From contig CM037597.1 of NCBI GenBank assembly GCA_021018995.1, positions 3,795,299-3,859,298 on the forward strand: DNA of 64,000 nt, written 5' to 3'. The notes under the pieces were generated by a model, which was not told where the DNA came from, ran no database searches, and was given only the letters and a program-made list of their open reading frames with translations. This document shows positions 44,146-56,254 of this stretch, piece after piece; the first letter of the stretch is position 1; each line of letters opens with the position of its first letter. A program made the translations under genes and the position numbers. This stretch comes from Chloranthus sessilifolius (taxonomy: Eukaryota; Streptophyta; Magnoliopsida; Chloranthales; Chloranthaceae).

Positions 44146-44766
44146 GCCATTGCATACCATAAAAGTGATCAGACTTGCCATGTTCACATATTATATCATG
44201 AATTTAAATGCCTTTAATTTCCATGAAAATTTTTCCACGATGTTACAACGATCAACATTGAAGTAACCGATTGATTTAATTAAATTAAATTAAATTAATT
44301 GCAGAATAACTGACCATGAATCTATCATTAACAAAACATCAAATAGATTCAAACAGAGAAATCTATAACAGAAAATGTTAGTCGAATGTAAACATTGCGC
44401 AAAAATAACATTGAAGTATTGAATTACGTTGATTTTTTTGGTTACCTGCAAAAGATTCGAGCGGCGCAGTGAGTGAAATTTTTAGGGTTTGAGCTCCGAA
44501 AATTTTTGCCTATAAATCGAAGCATATGGCGTCAGAATGGCGACCACTTTCAGACGATGATCAATGGAAATAGAAGGCCTAGGAGGAACCATGATAGAGA
44601 TGCCCGATACCCGACCCCACCAACACCCAGCGCTCAGGTCAGGTTCTGTGCGCAGCTACGCGCACACGCAAAAAATCTTCTTGCGCACCACTTGAAGAAA
44701 GTTGTATTCATCAAGCAGCCGACCACTGATCTGCCCAGTGAAACCCATCGACTACTTTTGGAAGTT

Positions 44767-45025
44767 GGAATCATGTACCAAATATCGGTCGACACCGATA
44801 CGTATCGTCATGGTATCAAATATCAATTGATATCAATACGTATACGGTATCGATATCGACCAATACGGCATGTATCGGGTATCGGCTGATCGTATCTGGT
44901 ATCGCCCGATACCTGTATTTTTTATTTTATTTTATTTTTTTAAATGGTTCAATACATATCGGCTGATTCATATCGGCCTCCAACGACCGATACCTGATAC
45001 CGATACTGAGTTTGGTTGTAATCAT
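44767..45025. mobile_element. hAT MITE (44775-45017), imperfect 8-bp duplication
   Basis: It starts GTACCAAATATCGG and ends CCGATACTGAGTTTGGTT, with ggaatcat and gtaatcat outside (7 of 8). The interior is dense with CGATACGTAT and ATCGATATCG words. Confidence 0.75.
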
Positions 45026-45359
45026 AGTCACCAAGTGGCAAGGTTAAACTGGGAATTATTCGGGGAACATTCCTAAAGAAAAATAGACACTAAAACAATT
45101 AACATAAGAATAAAAATGAATGGAAAATTTAAATACGCTCCCGTTTTTCATTAAAATCGTGAATTATTCTTATTTATTCACAAATTATTCACGAAAAAAA
45201 AAACATATAGTTTTTTTAAATATACTTGAACAATTCAGGATTAATTTATAGAATGTCAAATTCGTGAATTTTTCGCAATTTAAAAATATATATATATTTG
45301 AAGAATTTGGTGACTATGCTTGGAATTAGATAATGGAGTTGGTTTTTCATCCAACCCTT

Positions 45360-45690
45360 CCGCATAGCGGATTTTAAAACAGTGATCTTACCATCGGACA
45401 GTCATTTTTTTAATTTCACTTGATATACATCCCAAAAAATGGCCTTAAAGTCATGTGTTGAGCATGATGTGTATTATGTAATTTTAGTGCTTTTTGGGGA
45501 TTTGTGCCACATTGAATCAAAAATTGATCACCTGATGCTACGCTCATGGTCTTAATATTCGTCTTGTTTAAGAATGGGTTGAAAAACAATCATCATTTGA
45601 TGCCAAGAAGTCAATGGTTTTCACTGGGTTTCGGACGTAGGTTCTTTTTCAATAAACCTGTAGGCGCGAACAGACGTACCATTTAAGTAA
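45360..45690. mobile_element. Degenerate MULE-type MITE copy
   Basis: It shares TTTTTGGGGATTTGTGCCAC, GCTCATGGTCTTAA and GTAGGCGCGAACAGACGTACC with the elements at 3645 and 54936. The left end is not preserved. Confidence 0.6.
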
Positions 45691-45747
45691 ATTCTAAGTG
45701 ATGCTTGTGAAGACTTTTTTTGTGTGTGCTTAGCACCTCTCCTATGC

Positions 45748-45980
45748 AGTTGGTACATGGATCAAAATATCGTCCGATACCGATACGTATCGGTATTGGA
45801 CTAGGACGATACGGTACATTCGATGTACCAAATCATTCAATTTATATGGGAAGACCGAGATGATACATTCAATATATCGTTCGGTAAGTTACTATTCCGA
45901 TATGTATCATCCAATACGTATCGGTTTGGAGCTCGGACAATACGTATCGGAAAGTTGGCATTTTGACCCATGATTTGGTA
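45748..45980. mobile_element. hAT MITE (45756-45972), 8-bp duplication agttggta/atttggta
   Basis: This 217-bp element starts CATGGATCAAAATATCG and ends TTTTGACCCATG. The target repeats match 7 of 8. The interior has CGATACGTATCGG and ATCGTTCGGTA words. Confidence 0.9.
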
Positions 45981-46529
45981 TACCCAACTAGATTACGAAC
46001 CTCGGTACTTGGGTCAATTTTCGATGGAAGATTGGCCAGAGTGTCATGATTGGCACTAGGGCCATATAGCTACCATCAACTCAAGTGTGAAAAATAGGGT
46101 TTCACACAAATCACTGACTATAATTTTGACCTTTCATTGATTTGGCGTCCCAAGGTTGTAGCTGGGAGACTGGGAGTGCTATGATTGGCACTAGGGCCAT
46201 ATAGCTATCATGCATAGTAAAGTCAAATGTTAAGTTTATATCTTGTCTTCCCCTTCCAGCACCACAATGGTCAAATCCAAATTGGTTGAACTAGATAGGG
46301 GGTTCAACCAGTTTTACAATTAGTGTACAGAAGGGAATCTTGACTACTAGTTGAACCCTATATATGATTCAACCAGTTGGATCTAATCATTGCCCTTCCC
46401 AGCACTGATATGTGTAGTAACTTAGTTCGCTGATTCACTTGATTGAAATTCGAATTGACAATTAGCTATTCTTAAATGAATTCAATTTCCTAGGGTAGAA
46501 TGAGTTTTAAAATTATGGCACTTTAAAAA

Positions 46530-46745
46530 AATAAACGTTTTATCAAAATAATCCCCAACTTAAACGTTTTGAAAAAACAGTGTTTTCACGATTTTCAAAA
46601 CATCAAAATCACGTAAAAGCACCATTTAAAAAATAAATTAAATGTTTTCATGGAATTTTGAAGTTCTAAAAATCGTGAAAGCTCCGTTTTTTTTTAAAAC
46701 GTTTAAGTTCGAGATTGTTTTGCTAAAACGTTTGTTTTCCAAAAT
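46530..46745. repeat. Inverted repeat of about 215 bp
   Basis: AATAAACGTTTTATCAAAA with CAACTTAAACGTTTT on the left pairs with AAAACGTTTAAGTTC and TTTTGCTAAAACGTTTG on the right. It is probably a foldback MITE. No target repeat was identified. Confidence 0.65.
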
Positions 46746-49700
46746 TATTTTTCTAATTATCCCTTTAAAATTATTATAACTTCACAAATTTATTTTATTT
46801 TTTCTAGAACATTTAACTCACAAACTCTTTAAATTCAAGTCATCTCTTTATGTTTTAAAAACTTTAAATGAATCCAATTCACCAGGGTTAATTCCACAAT
46901 TGCCTTGTTATGCCGAATTCGTTTGGCTGGATTCAATTTGCAGTTTGGTTGAGTAAACGAATTAAGTAACAATGTAACATAGCTCATACGTGTGGGATTA
47001 AGAGTGGATAACGTCAACCACCATGGGACTCATATATGTGCATTTATTTTGGCCTAAGGATATTGTCCCCTGCACCACTCTTGGTGAATGGATTGGCACC
47101 TACAATTACATTGAGCAGCGACAACTCAAAGACTACTTTTTGGTTACTGGACTTCTCGGTAAAGGAAGTACGAGCAGGAGTAATTATTTGTGCAACCAAA
47201 GATTCTTCCAGGCACAACTCTGTTGACTGCCTTAAATTAGATGTTAGAGGTAGTTTTTTGTCCTTATCTTTCACACATTAGAACTTGCCTACAAGCAGAG
47301 GACCAGATGTTGATTCAATATGGCATGCACCTGTGATCAACGCACATAATACGCCATGATCACAGTCACTTTAGAGATGGGAGCAATGATTTTAAGATCT
47401 AAACAGTAAATGATTGAGATGAAAAATGACCTCTATCATCTAATTTAAGAAAGTCAACAATGTGAGTGGTGGAACCATTAGTTGCACCGCAAGAATCTTT
47501 AATTATAAAAATCGCTATCCTTTGAGCACAAAAGGCAGTGCTCAAGTTAATCTGTCCGGACCGACATTTAATCACTTAGTGTTTAAACGATCTTATATCA
47601 TTAAAGTTGGATTTTGAATCTCACACCACAAAAGTGTGACTATCATTATGCCATGTGGTGATCATCTGCGATCAATGTTAGTGGTCCAAGTGGTGTTAGC
47701 CAAAAAAATTGTACTCATTTGCACATTTTATCAGTCTGTTAAATAGACAATGACCACACCTCAACAAGCGAAGACTCGAGTTTATTTTTATTGGTTTGCA
47801 TTTACTTTTGGAATCCGTTCATCTAACATTTTTGAAAATTGGTTGAACCCTATTTAGAGTTCCACCGGTTGGACCCAACGAAATTGACCTGAACATTTTA
47901 CACGAACTTTAATGAGCATTATCAAAAAATTGCAAATGACAATCAAGTTTTGTTCAGGCAAAGTGCAGGGCGATTGATAAGCATAGTGTGTAGTTGCTGC
48001 GAATTGTGTCATGCCACATAACACGCGCTGCACAAAACCTGTCTGCCATATAACGATAAATCTATCTGTCGCCGTCTTAAAGTCTGGGCAGCACACGGCT
48101 CAACGATGCGCATTCATTGTTTAAAATGAGCTGTCCGCCTATTGTAGTCAAACTCTTTATTATTAATCTATTTTTGTTTATTTATTATCATTAGTCGCTT
48201 GGTCCTGGTCGTCAACAACTTTAAAATTCTATTAAAAAAACAACAATTCAAAATTCTTGATTGAGTCTCGATATTTACAGCCGAAGATTTTATTTTTGCA
48301 ACCTAAAGTTGAAGCCGTTGACTATTTTAAATCAGGCTATGGAGATCAATTTTTTCCCAATCTTTCATGCAATAGATCTTGAGAACATACTTCACCTATC
48401 TCATCGCACTTTTGAGGGTGTACGCCATTTGGAATTAACATCTGACCTAGATGGTTAATGATCTTAAAATTAAACTTGTAGGAGATTGGGATTAGGGCTT
48501 TCAACGGGCCGGGTTAGAATTGGGCCGCCCTAAAACCTAGCCCAGCCCTATGGGCCAAGTCTAAGCCCTAGATGTGTTCAACCCTGGCCCTAGCAGGAAG
48601 CAGGCTCGAGTTGAGCTTCGGGCTCTATAATTTATACTTATTTTCTTAAAAAAAAAAAATTCTCGTTGGAGAAAGAGAAGGAATGAAGGATATATAATGA
48701 GGGAGAAAAAAAATAAACAAATTTGAATCATTGTTCAAAGCATAAAATTATCATTACAATTATTCGTTCGATTATTCTAATGATAATATTAAAGTCATTG
48801 TGATGATTTAATTATAAAACTATAATATATATCTTATACACTTATATTATTATATATAAATAATAATTAAAAGACATGTACAGTCGGGGTCTGACTTACA
48901 AGCTTTAATTTGTTAAGCTATTATTTGGCCTTATGCACAACAGGATTTTAGGGCCTGGCTAAGCGGACTGGCGGGCCAGCCCAGCCCTATTAACAGCCTT
49001 ACGTGGGACTAAAAAGATTTCGTCTACCGAAACTTGAGCTGCAAAGACCCGTTCTCTTCCTAGTCGTCCGTCATGTGCATTTGCCAGCTGTGTTCTATTG
49101 TTTAAATCAAATCAGTACAAGTAAGCATCTACCTACGTCCTTTTCAACCCAAACATCTACCTACGTCCTTTTAAACCTATTGTGGACAGGAGGAGCACTT
49201 CCTAATTATAAGTAGCTATTAAGCCTTTATTTTTCTATTAATTAAGAGTTAGTCCACATGTCCACTCATCAGACATTGAAGTCCACATGTCCAAATGGCT
49301 GCAAATAATAGTCCTATATTAGATAGAGAAAGATTTTGATCATAAGTTATACGTGATTGAGGACGCTACATATCATGATGCATTTAGATGGGGATTTAAA
49401 CTCATGCCAAAAACAAAATCGGGATAATAGCTATTTACCGTGATGATGTTTAAATGATCTTACACACTTTAAAAGTCACTTTTTATCTCACACCATTGAT
49501 GCGTGATATGTGGGATACATGTACTGATCAATCTAAATTTTTTTAAGTGGCAATCCATAGTTGGAAGTTGGAACATGACCAAACCAAAGGATTATGCTTA
49601 TGGTGGATGTAAACCATCCAATCAGTAAAATTTAATATCAATCATTAAAATTAAGAATAATCGTTGATATTAGAGTGCACATAATTCGAATCTTTCAAAA

Positions 49701-49826
49701 AGTGTGATTTTTTTTACTCAAAGGCCTTCAATAGATGATATCTTATTTGGACAATATGAATTTCCAAGATCATAAGCTAATAAATGGTATATGATCGTTT
49801 CAACACCATTTAGTGCTTAAATGAAG
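46746..49826. other. AT-rich intergenic DNA with MITE debris
   Basis: Fragments of the MULE-type MITE family are visible near 47390-47520 and 48330-48480 (AATCTTTCATGCAATAGATC). No gene, tRNA or complete element is recognised. Confidence 0.5.
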
Positions 49827-50322
49827 ATCAAGAGCATAGGTCAAAAAATCATCTGATGCCAAAACGTATCGCTCAATACGTATCAGTTTTGGACCTGAGT
49901 TGTACGATATATTGCTTATGTATCGTACCCCTTAAAAAATAGGGTAATTATCGTCCAATATGGTAAATGTATCACCCGTATCGAATGATACATTTAAATT
50001 ATCGGACGATAATTTGAAATTATCGTCCGATAATTTGATTTTTAAGTTTTTTGAAGAAGAAAAAATGTATCCAAACGATACATTAAATGTATCGGACGAT
50101 ACGCGATACATATCAAACGATATGGACGATACGTATCGTCCATATCGGATGACACGGACGATAATTTGATTTTTTTGATTTTTTGAAAAAAAAATAGTAT
50201 TGAAACGATACATTCAATGTATCGCCGATATATTGAATGTATCAGACGATACGCGATACGTATCGTCCGAACTTCAGGACAATAAGTATAAAAAATTCGA
50301 TATTTTGACCCTTGATCAAGAG
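49827..50322. mobile_element. hAT MITE (49835-50314) with 8-bp target duplication atcaagag
   Basis: This 480-bp element starts CATAGGTCAAAAAATC and ends ATTTTGACCCTTG, with perfect atcaagag on both sides. The interior repeats ATTATCGTCCGATAATTTGA and CGATACATTCAATGTATCG blocks. Confidence 0.92.
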
Positions 50323-50464
50323 AGTTGGTCCCGTTAAATTTGTATGAGGCCATTAATTGAGATGATGGAAATTATTTTTTGCTCCTATCTCTTGCACAAA
50401 AAATCTTTGTATCATAGAAAATCGTGGCACACATGATGATTTTAGTGTACACACGTTCCACAAG

Positions 50465-50612
50465 TTGACCATAGTTCAAAATTTCAGCCGAAATCTTTAG
50501 TACCCACCGAATCAAAACCAAAAACTTAAAATTTTGGCCAAAATTACGGTTCAAAATTTCGATTTCCGATCTAGCCCGAAATCAAAACAAAATCCAAATA
50601 TTTGATCCTTCG
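50465..50612. repeat. CGAAATTTCG-type short repeat
   Basis: It begins AGTTCAAAATTTCAGCCG and ends ATTTGATCCTT. The interior words are AAATTTCG and CCGAAATC. It is similar to 63610-63765. No clean target repeat here. Confidence 0.5.
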
Positions 50613-50940
50613 GAAAAACCAATGGATAATATTTTTAATCACATGCCAAGAGCCACATGATCTAGCATTGGATGTAGAGCTTCAGCCATACACTCGAGTT
50701 ATATCGGTCCGAATCAGGTCTGGGTTCGGGTTGGGACTGGATTAAGAAATAGAAAGAACCGAATGCGCCCCGAATATAACATGGGCTGGCGGGTCTTCCC
50801 TTCCTATGTGTACTAGTCCTGGACCAATTTTTCAATAGGTTCCAATCGGCAGGGTTAAAATCGGATCCAACAGGGTTGGGTCCGGGTCAACCAGGCCCAT
50901 TTGCTCCCCTACTTGAGCAGCCACTATTATTTTCGAGATC

Positions 50941-51721
50941 TGTGATTAAGGGAGCTAATAATTGCACACGAGATCTATACTGTAGAACACCGTAAAAAAA
51001 AAGATTTCATTATTTTTGAGATTTGTGCCGAGGAACACTATGTAAGCCATTTGAATCAAAGACCATGATTTAAATATATTTGATGCTAAAAATTGACATG
51101 AAACACTATCTCTATCATATGATTATATGTAGTCAAACGTTATTGTCAGATTCAAGGTTTGACTTAAAAAACTTAGATGATAGAGATCGTGTTTCATGCC
51201 AATTTTTTATCTTACATCGTGATCGTAAAATCAGATTGCTTTGATGGTGTTTTACATGGCAGAAATTCCAAAAAGGGAGCTAATACTTACACACCATATT
51301 TGTAAAACTGTTATTTATGGAATATGTTCCATTTGAAACGCTATCAAAGCCATCTGATTTAAGATCACAATGTAGCGATCTTTGACACAAAAAATGGGCA
51401 TGAAATGTGATCTAAGTTTTTTGAGTCCGGCATTGAATTTGATAATGGCCTTTGACTGTGTGGAATCAGGTGATAAATATCGCATTTCATACAAACTTTT
51501 GGCCTCAAAGATATTTAAATAATGGTCTTTGAATCAAATGGCTTAGATAGTATGGCACGTGGTACAGATCCCAAAATAATGAAGTCTTTTTTTTTAATTA
51601 TGTGCCACGGTACAATTTTCATGTGCAAGTAGTTGCTCCCTTCCAAGAATAACATCGACTTTCTAACTAGCCGTGTGCCACGCTACAAATATGGTGTGCA
51701 AGTATTAGGTCCTGTGATTAA
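50941..51721. mobile_element. MULE-type foldback MITE (50950-51712) with 9-bp duplication tgtgattaa
   Basis: GGGAGCTAATAATTGCACAC on the left mirrors GTGTGCAAGTATTAGGTCC on the right. The 9-bp tgtgattaa lies at 50941-50949 and 51713-51721. Inner halves also pair (GACCATGATTTAAATAT against TTTAAATAATGGTC). Confidence 0.85.
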
Positions 51722-52948
51722 TTATCAAATTTAAGGATATTTTGGTCATTTAATAAAGACAAAGCTCAGATGTTGAAAATTCAAAACTAAAATAAAATAA
51801 AGTCCTTAATTACCTATTAGAGATGATAGCTATTTTTCAGGGTTTCAGTTTTATTTCATTTAACGCGTAACTAATCGATAGCAAAGAGATGGACGCCTGA
51901 TCCAAGTTAGTTTTTAATTATTTATTTTTTAATTTATATGTTTTTTCCGGGGATTTGATAATTTTAGGAGATTTACTGATGTCTTGTGGTTGTGAACTTG
52001 TGATTTGAAAATTTGGAAGGGTGTATGGAGAGATTGACGAGGTTTTCTAGTTTTTTATGTTTAAATTTGATGTTTCAGCAGAAAATTTGAAGATGCTGAT
52101 GTAATTCGCAGCTTTGATGTTTCAGTGAAGAAGTTTTGAAGTTTTTGAAGGAAATTTTCAGTTCTCTGTTTTAAGTTTGAAGCTTCGATAGGAAATCTGA
52201 AGATTTTATGAGTTGATTTTGGTTCTTCGATGCTCGTCTCAATGTTTGATGACGGATCTGAGATTGGAATGTGAGTTCTCTTATATATTAATTTGAGAAG
52301 AAGCTTGGCTATTTCGATCTCGATTTGATCGTAGGTTATTTTGGTGCTCGTTTTGTTGTTCATTGAAGCTTTTGAGGATTTGCAAATAGCGAGTAGAATA
52401 ATTGAATCTGTAGGTGGAGATTTCGACCTCTGACTTTTATTGGCGGCTTGTTGGTTGAGAATAAGCTACGGTTAACAGATTTGAAGCTTTGAAGGGATCG
52501 ATCTTTTATTTCGGTGTCACCTCCCAAGTTTAAGAGGGAATTGATGCTTTTGCCTGTGTTTTCTAATGTTTTTGACAGATTCTTAGCTAAATTGAGGAGT
52601 TGATTTAGAGGTTTCAGAGAATTATAATCTTTTTTGCTGGTTATTTCGTTGAAATCTCAAATTTCAGAGGAAGAGTTTAGAGTTGTGAGAAGTTAGGGAT
52701 CCCTGATTCGTTTAAATCTGAAAAGTGAACTTCAAGGATTCTTATCAGACTCAAGAATCTTTGAGAATTAAAGTTGTTAATTTCAATTTTCCAGTTGGAT
52801 CTATGAATTACAGCTTCTTAGCTTTGTTGTGAGTAAACAAAAGGAATCTCCTACACTAGCATTGCCGTGTATAACAAAAATTCTTTTGAATCCTGTTTAA
52901 ACAAGCATTTGGTAAATTTCCCTTGCAAATTGGTGTACCTGCAAAGCC
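51722..52948 (+). promoter_or_regulatory. Upstream region of the TBL gene
   Basis: From about 51850 the plus strand is T-rich with frequent GATTT and TTTCG words, like plant 5' leaders and leader introns. No TATA box or transcription start can be fixed by eye. Extent and role are inferred from position only. Confidence 0.35.
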
Positions 52949-53444
52949 ATGACTCTGGGCTCCCCTAAAGGGCTTTCCTCGGGCGTGATTTCGTTCCCAA
53001 GATCGATTACTTCCATATCGATATCACTGGGAGCACTAGCTTTCTTCCTTTTCTGCGCTTCATGGTTTTTGATTTCGAATCCCTTAGGTTCGACAATTCA
53101 GGGACATCTCATTGGCGTAGATCGTGCAAGGACATCTGGAGTGGCATTGCTTAATCTCAATCAGACCGTTAATCTAGTTCACTCACCTAAATCTTTGAAT
53201 GATGGCGGCCATGATGTGATGAGTCCAAAATTTTCAGCCGGACCTGATAAAAAAATAGACGTGGAACCTCTCTCTAGCCCAGTTACTCCAAATGGTACTG
53301 GAGCTATGGATATTTCTAGACCTTCTGAATCTGCAGGGGTTGATTCAAGTGTGGATGATGATACATTTAGTTCTTTGAATTCGACGACTCTGACCACTCA
53401 TTTCCGTGAGACTCTATCCAATAACACTCAGGAGGTTAATTCAG
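52949..53444 (+). CDS. TBL18: TBL exon 1: cytosolic tail, membrane anchor and stem
   Basis: It encodes residues 1-165 and the first base of codon 166. The Ser/Thr/Pro-rich stem is poorly conserved in the family. The donor is TCAG followed by GTGAGC. Confidence 0.88.
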
Positions 53445-56187
53445 GTGAGCCTTCCTTGTTTTCTTTCTTCTTCATTGTTGCTTACTTTTGTTGTTTATTG
53501 TGCTATTAATCCCTTATCAGCATTCAGAAAATAACTTGGTGGATGAGATAGGATGTATCAGTGACGGATTTCCTTTTTTTTTTTTGCAGTTTTTGTAGAA
53601 TTAAATAAACCAAATACTTGTTTATTTGGTGGGGAAACCCAATTCCCATACTAAATAATGACTAATTGATGTTTAATAATTTATGTGTGTTTTTAGCATT
53701 TACTGTATCGATAAGCAGGGTTTCCCTATTTTTTTTTTTGGTAAGTTTCCTTAGCACTTTTGTTACCTTGATTGTCTCTCAGCAATTGAGATTTCTGCTT
53801 AGACTTACTTGGTGGGCTTCCCCGAATTTTTTTTCGGATTACTAAATAGTTTGGAGTTGAAATGTCTGTTCATTATTTTGTAGGCCATTGCATTTTATGC
53901 AGGTGAAGCAGTTAAGCATTTGAGTTATGATATTATCTCACATTTGTTGATGGGTTTCTTTAACTATTTCGGGATTACTGAAAAATATATTGATCATTAT
54001 TATGCCTTATGATATCATCTCGCATTTCATTTATTGTGAGTAGTGATTGCTAATGAATTCAGTCCTTTCAATTTCTGGTTGTGGTATATTAATTGGTTTC
54101 CTTAATTATTTGGTATTAATTAGACTTTAATAAATGGGGTGTCTATTCAATGCTTGTTATGGGGTAGGACTGGAAATCCGATTCTACCTCGTAGGACCTG
54201 ACCATTCCTGTTTCCCTCCCATTTTTGTAATTAATGATATCTTTATATTTCACCTTTCAGTTTTGATTCTTTTTATAATTTTTAGAAGACTTATTAGAGT
54301 GTTGCACTTGTACCCGTGTATTAGAAAGAAAGCGAAAATAAACAAGAACTCAAATCAATCACATAGAGAAAACGCATCGATTTTAAGCGGTTCGGTAATA
54401 GTGCCTGCGTCCATGGATTCACCCAGACATCATTTTTGTAATTAATGATATCTTCAAGTGTTTCAAATTGGGTTATAGAAGCAGTCACTCAAAAAAGACT
54501 ATATACCTTGTAATTAGAGCAAACATAATATAATGTGGACTTACCATTATACCCCTGATTCGCAATCATGGCTGGATCATCAGTACTCCCAAGTGACTCA
54601 ATCGCATTTGTCTCCACATATCAACACCCCGGAGTTTAGCTACTTGCCTTGAAAATGCCAAGTATTAGAGTTCCCGTTAGGAGAACTGGCCCATGCACTG
54701 CATGTGAGTATGTGTCGCAATATTGTACACGTAGCAGGCATCTTGAACAATTTGAGATGCCCAATTTGTGTAGACAGGACTAAGCCTAGACATATTCAAG
54801 ACATCAGTTCAGAGCACTTTTGTTCATTTAATGTGAAACCTTGCCCATACATGCTTCATCTGTTTATTTGCAACCTCTTGATCAAACAGTAGACATTGTA
54901 CACCCTGGATTCTCTATTGACTTCCATTCAAATAAGGATACCTCTATTGGCGCCTACATGTTTACTGAAAGCACCTATGTCCCAAACCCCTCCAAACCCA
55001 TTGACTGCTTCAGATCAGACGATTGAAGTCATTTTTCACCCCAATCTTCCACCCAATGGATCTTGAGACCATGAGTGTACCATCCAACGGTTAATTTTTT
55101 ATTCCACTGTCACAGACACCCAAAAAGTGGCCCTAAAATCATATTGCATACATTATGCTCAAACTTGATTGATTATAGGGCCACTTTGTGGGTATCCGTG
55201 CCACGTGCAATCGAAAACTAACTGTTTGATGGTACTCTCATGGTCTCAAGATCCATTGGGTGAAAGACCGGGGTGAAAAACTATCTCTGTCGTCTAATCC
55301 GAAGAAGTCAATGGGTTTGGAGGGGTTTCAGACGTAGGTGCTTTTAGTAAACCCATAGGCGCGAATAGATGTACCCTTCAAATAATAGCCTTACCTTGTC
55401 CATACTCAATGCCCTGCTCTCAATATGACTAGTTTGTTTGTCCACCGATAATTATCCTCATGTTGAAGACATCTCAATGACTGATGTCTTTCATCTTAAA
55501 ACTTTTGGAAGGAGCATGAATTTATATTTTCCAAATTCAACAGAATCAAAGCTAATAGAGTGAAATGTTAGACATTGAGGCAACTAAGAGATGATGTTTA
55601 TGCAAAATAATCTAATTTCAGGCTTAGACACTTAGTGCCACAGCCTGCTAACAAGAATATAATGAGGTATAAATGGATATGAAAGTAGGCAGTATACATA
55701 TTTGTCTTTCATCTTAAAAATTTGAAAAAGACATTGCCATGGAGAGCACCATCCACTTGTGCAATGGGATCTCAACTCCTCCAATAGTTCATGAGGTTGA
55801 AATTTAGATATCAAGAAAATTGCTTCCTGTCATCATTGTTTGCAATCACATACATTATGTGTCAACCATCAATTTTTCCGAGTGAGGTGTTTACCGGGTC
55901 CTAAAGCATGAGCTATAGGCATGCCAATGACCTTTCCATGTATACACTGGGGCAATGTTGAATTCTGGCAGGCAATTTGGTGTGATCTTCAATGATATTC
56001 TAGGAAAAAATAAATTTAGCACAACTTTTTTTAGTAATTAACCATCCGAAGGTGCTATGAACCATCTGAATACCTTGTCAACTGTTAATAATTCATAGGA
56101 GATATTGGGAATTGGGAAAGGTAACATTTTGATGGTCCTTCATGTCTCTCTGTTTCAACTTTTATTCATAGTGTATACAATTAGGTC

Positions 56188-56254
<67 letters not shown>

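Noticed and set aside
44473-44889. 138-residue plus-strand frame as a possible gene
   Set aside because: Its second half runs into the hAT MITE at 44775, and no family is recognised in the first half.
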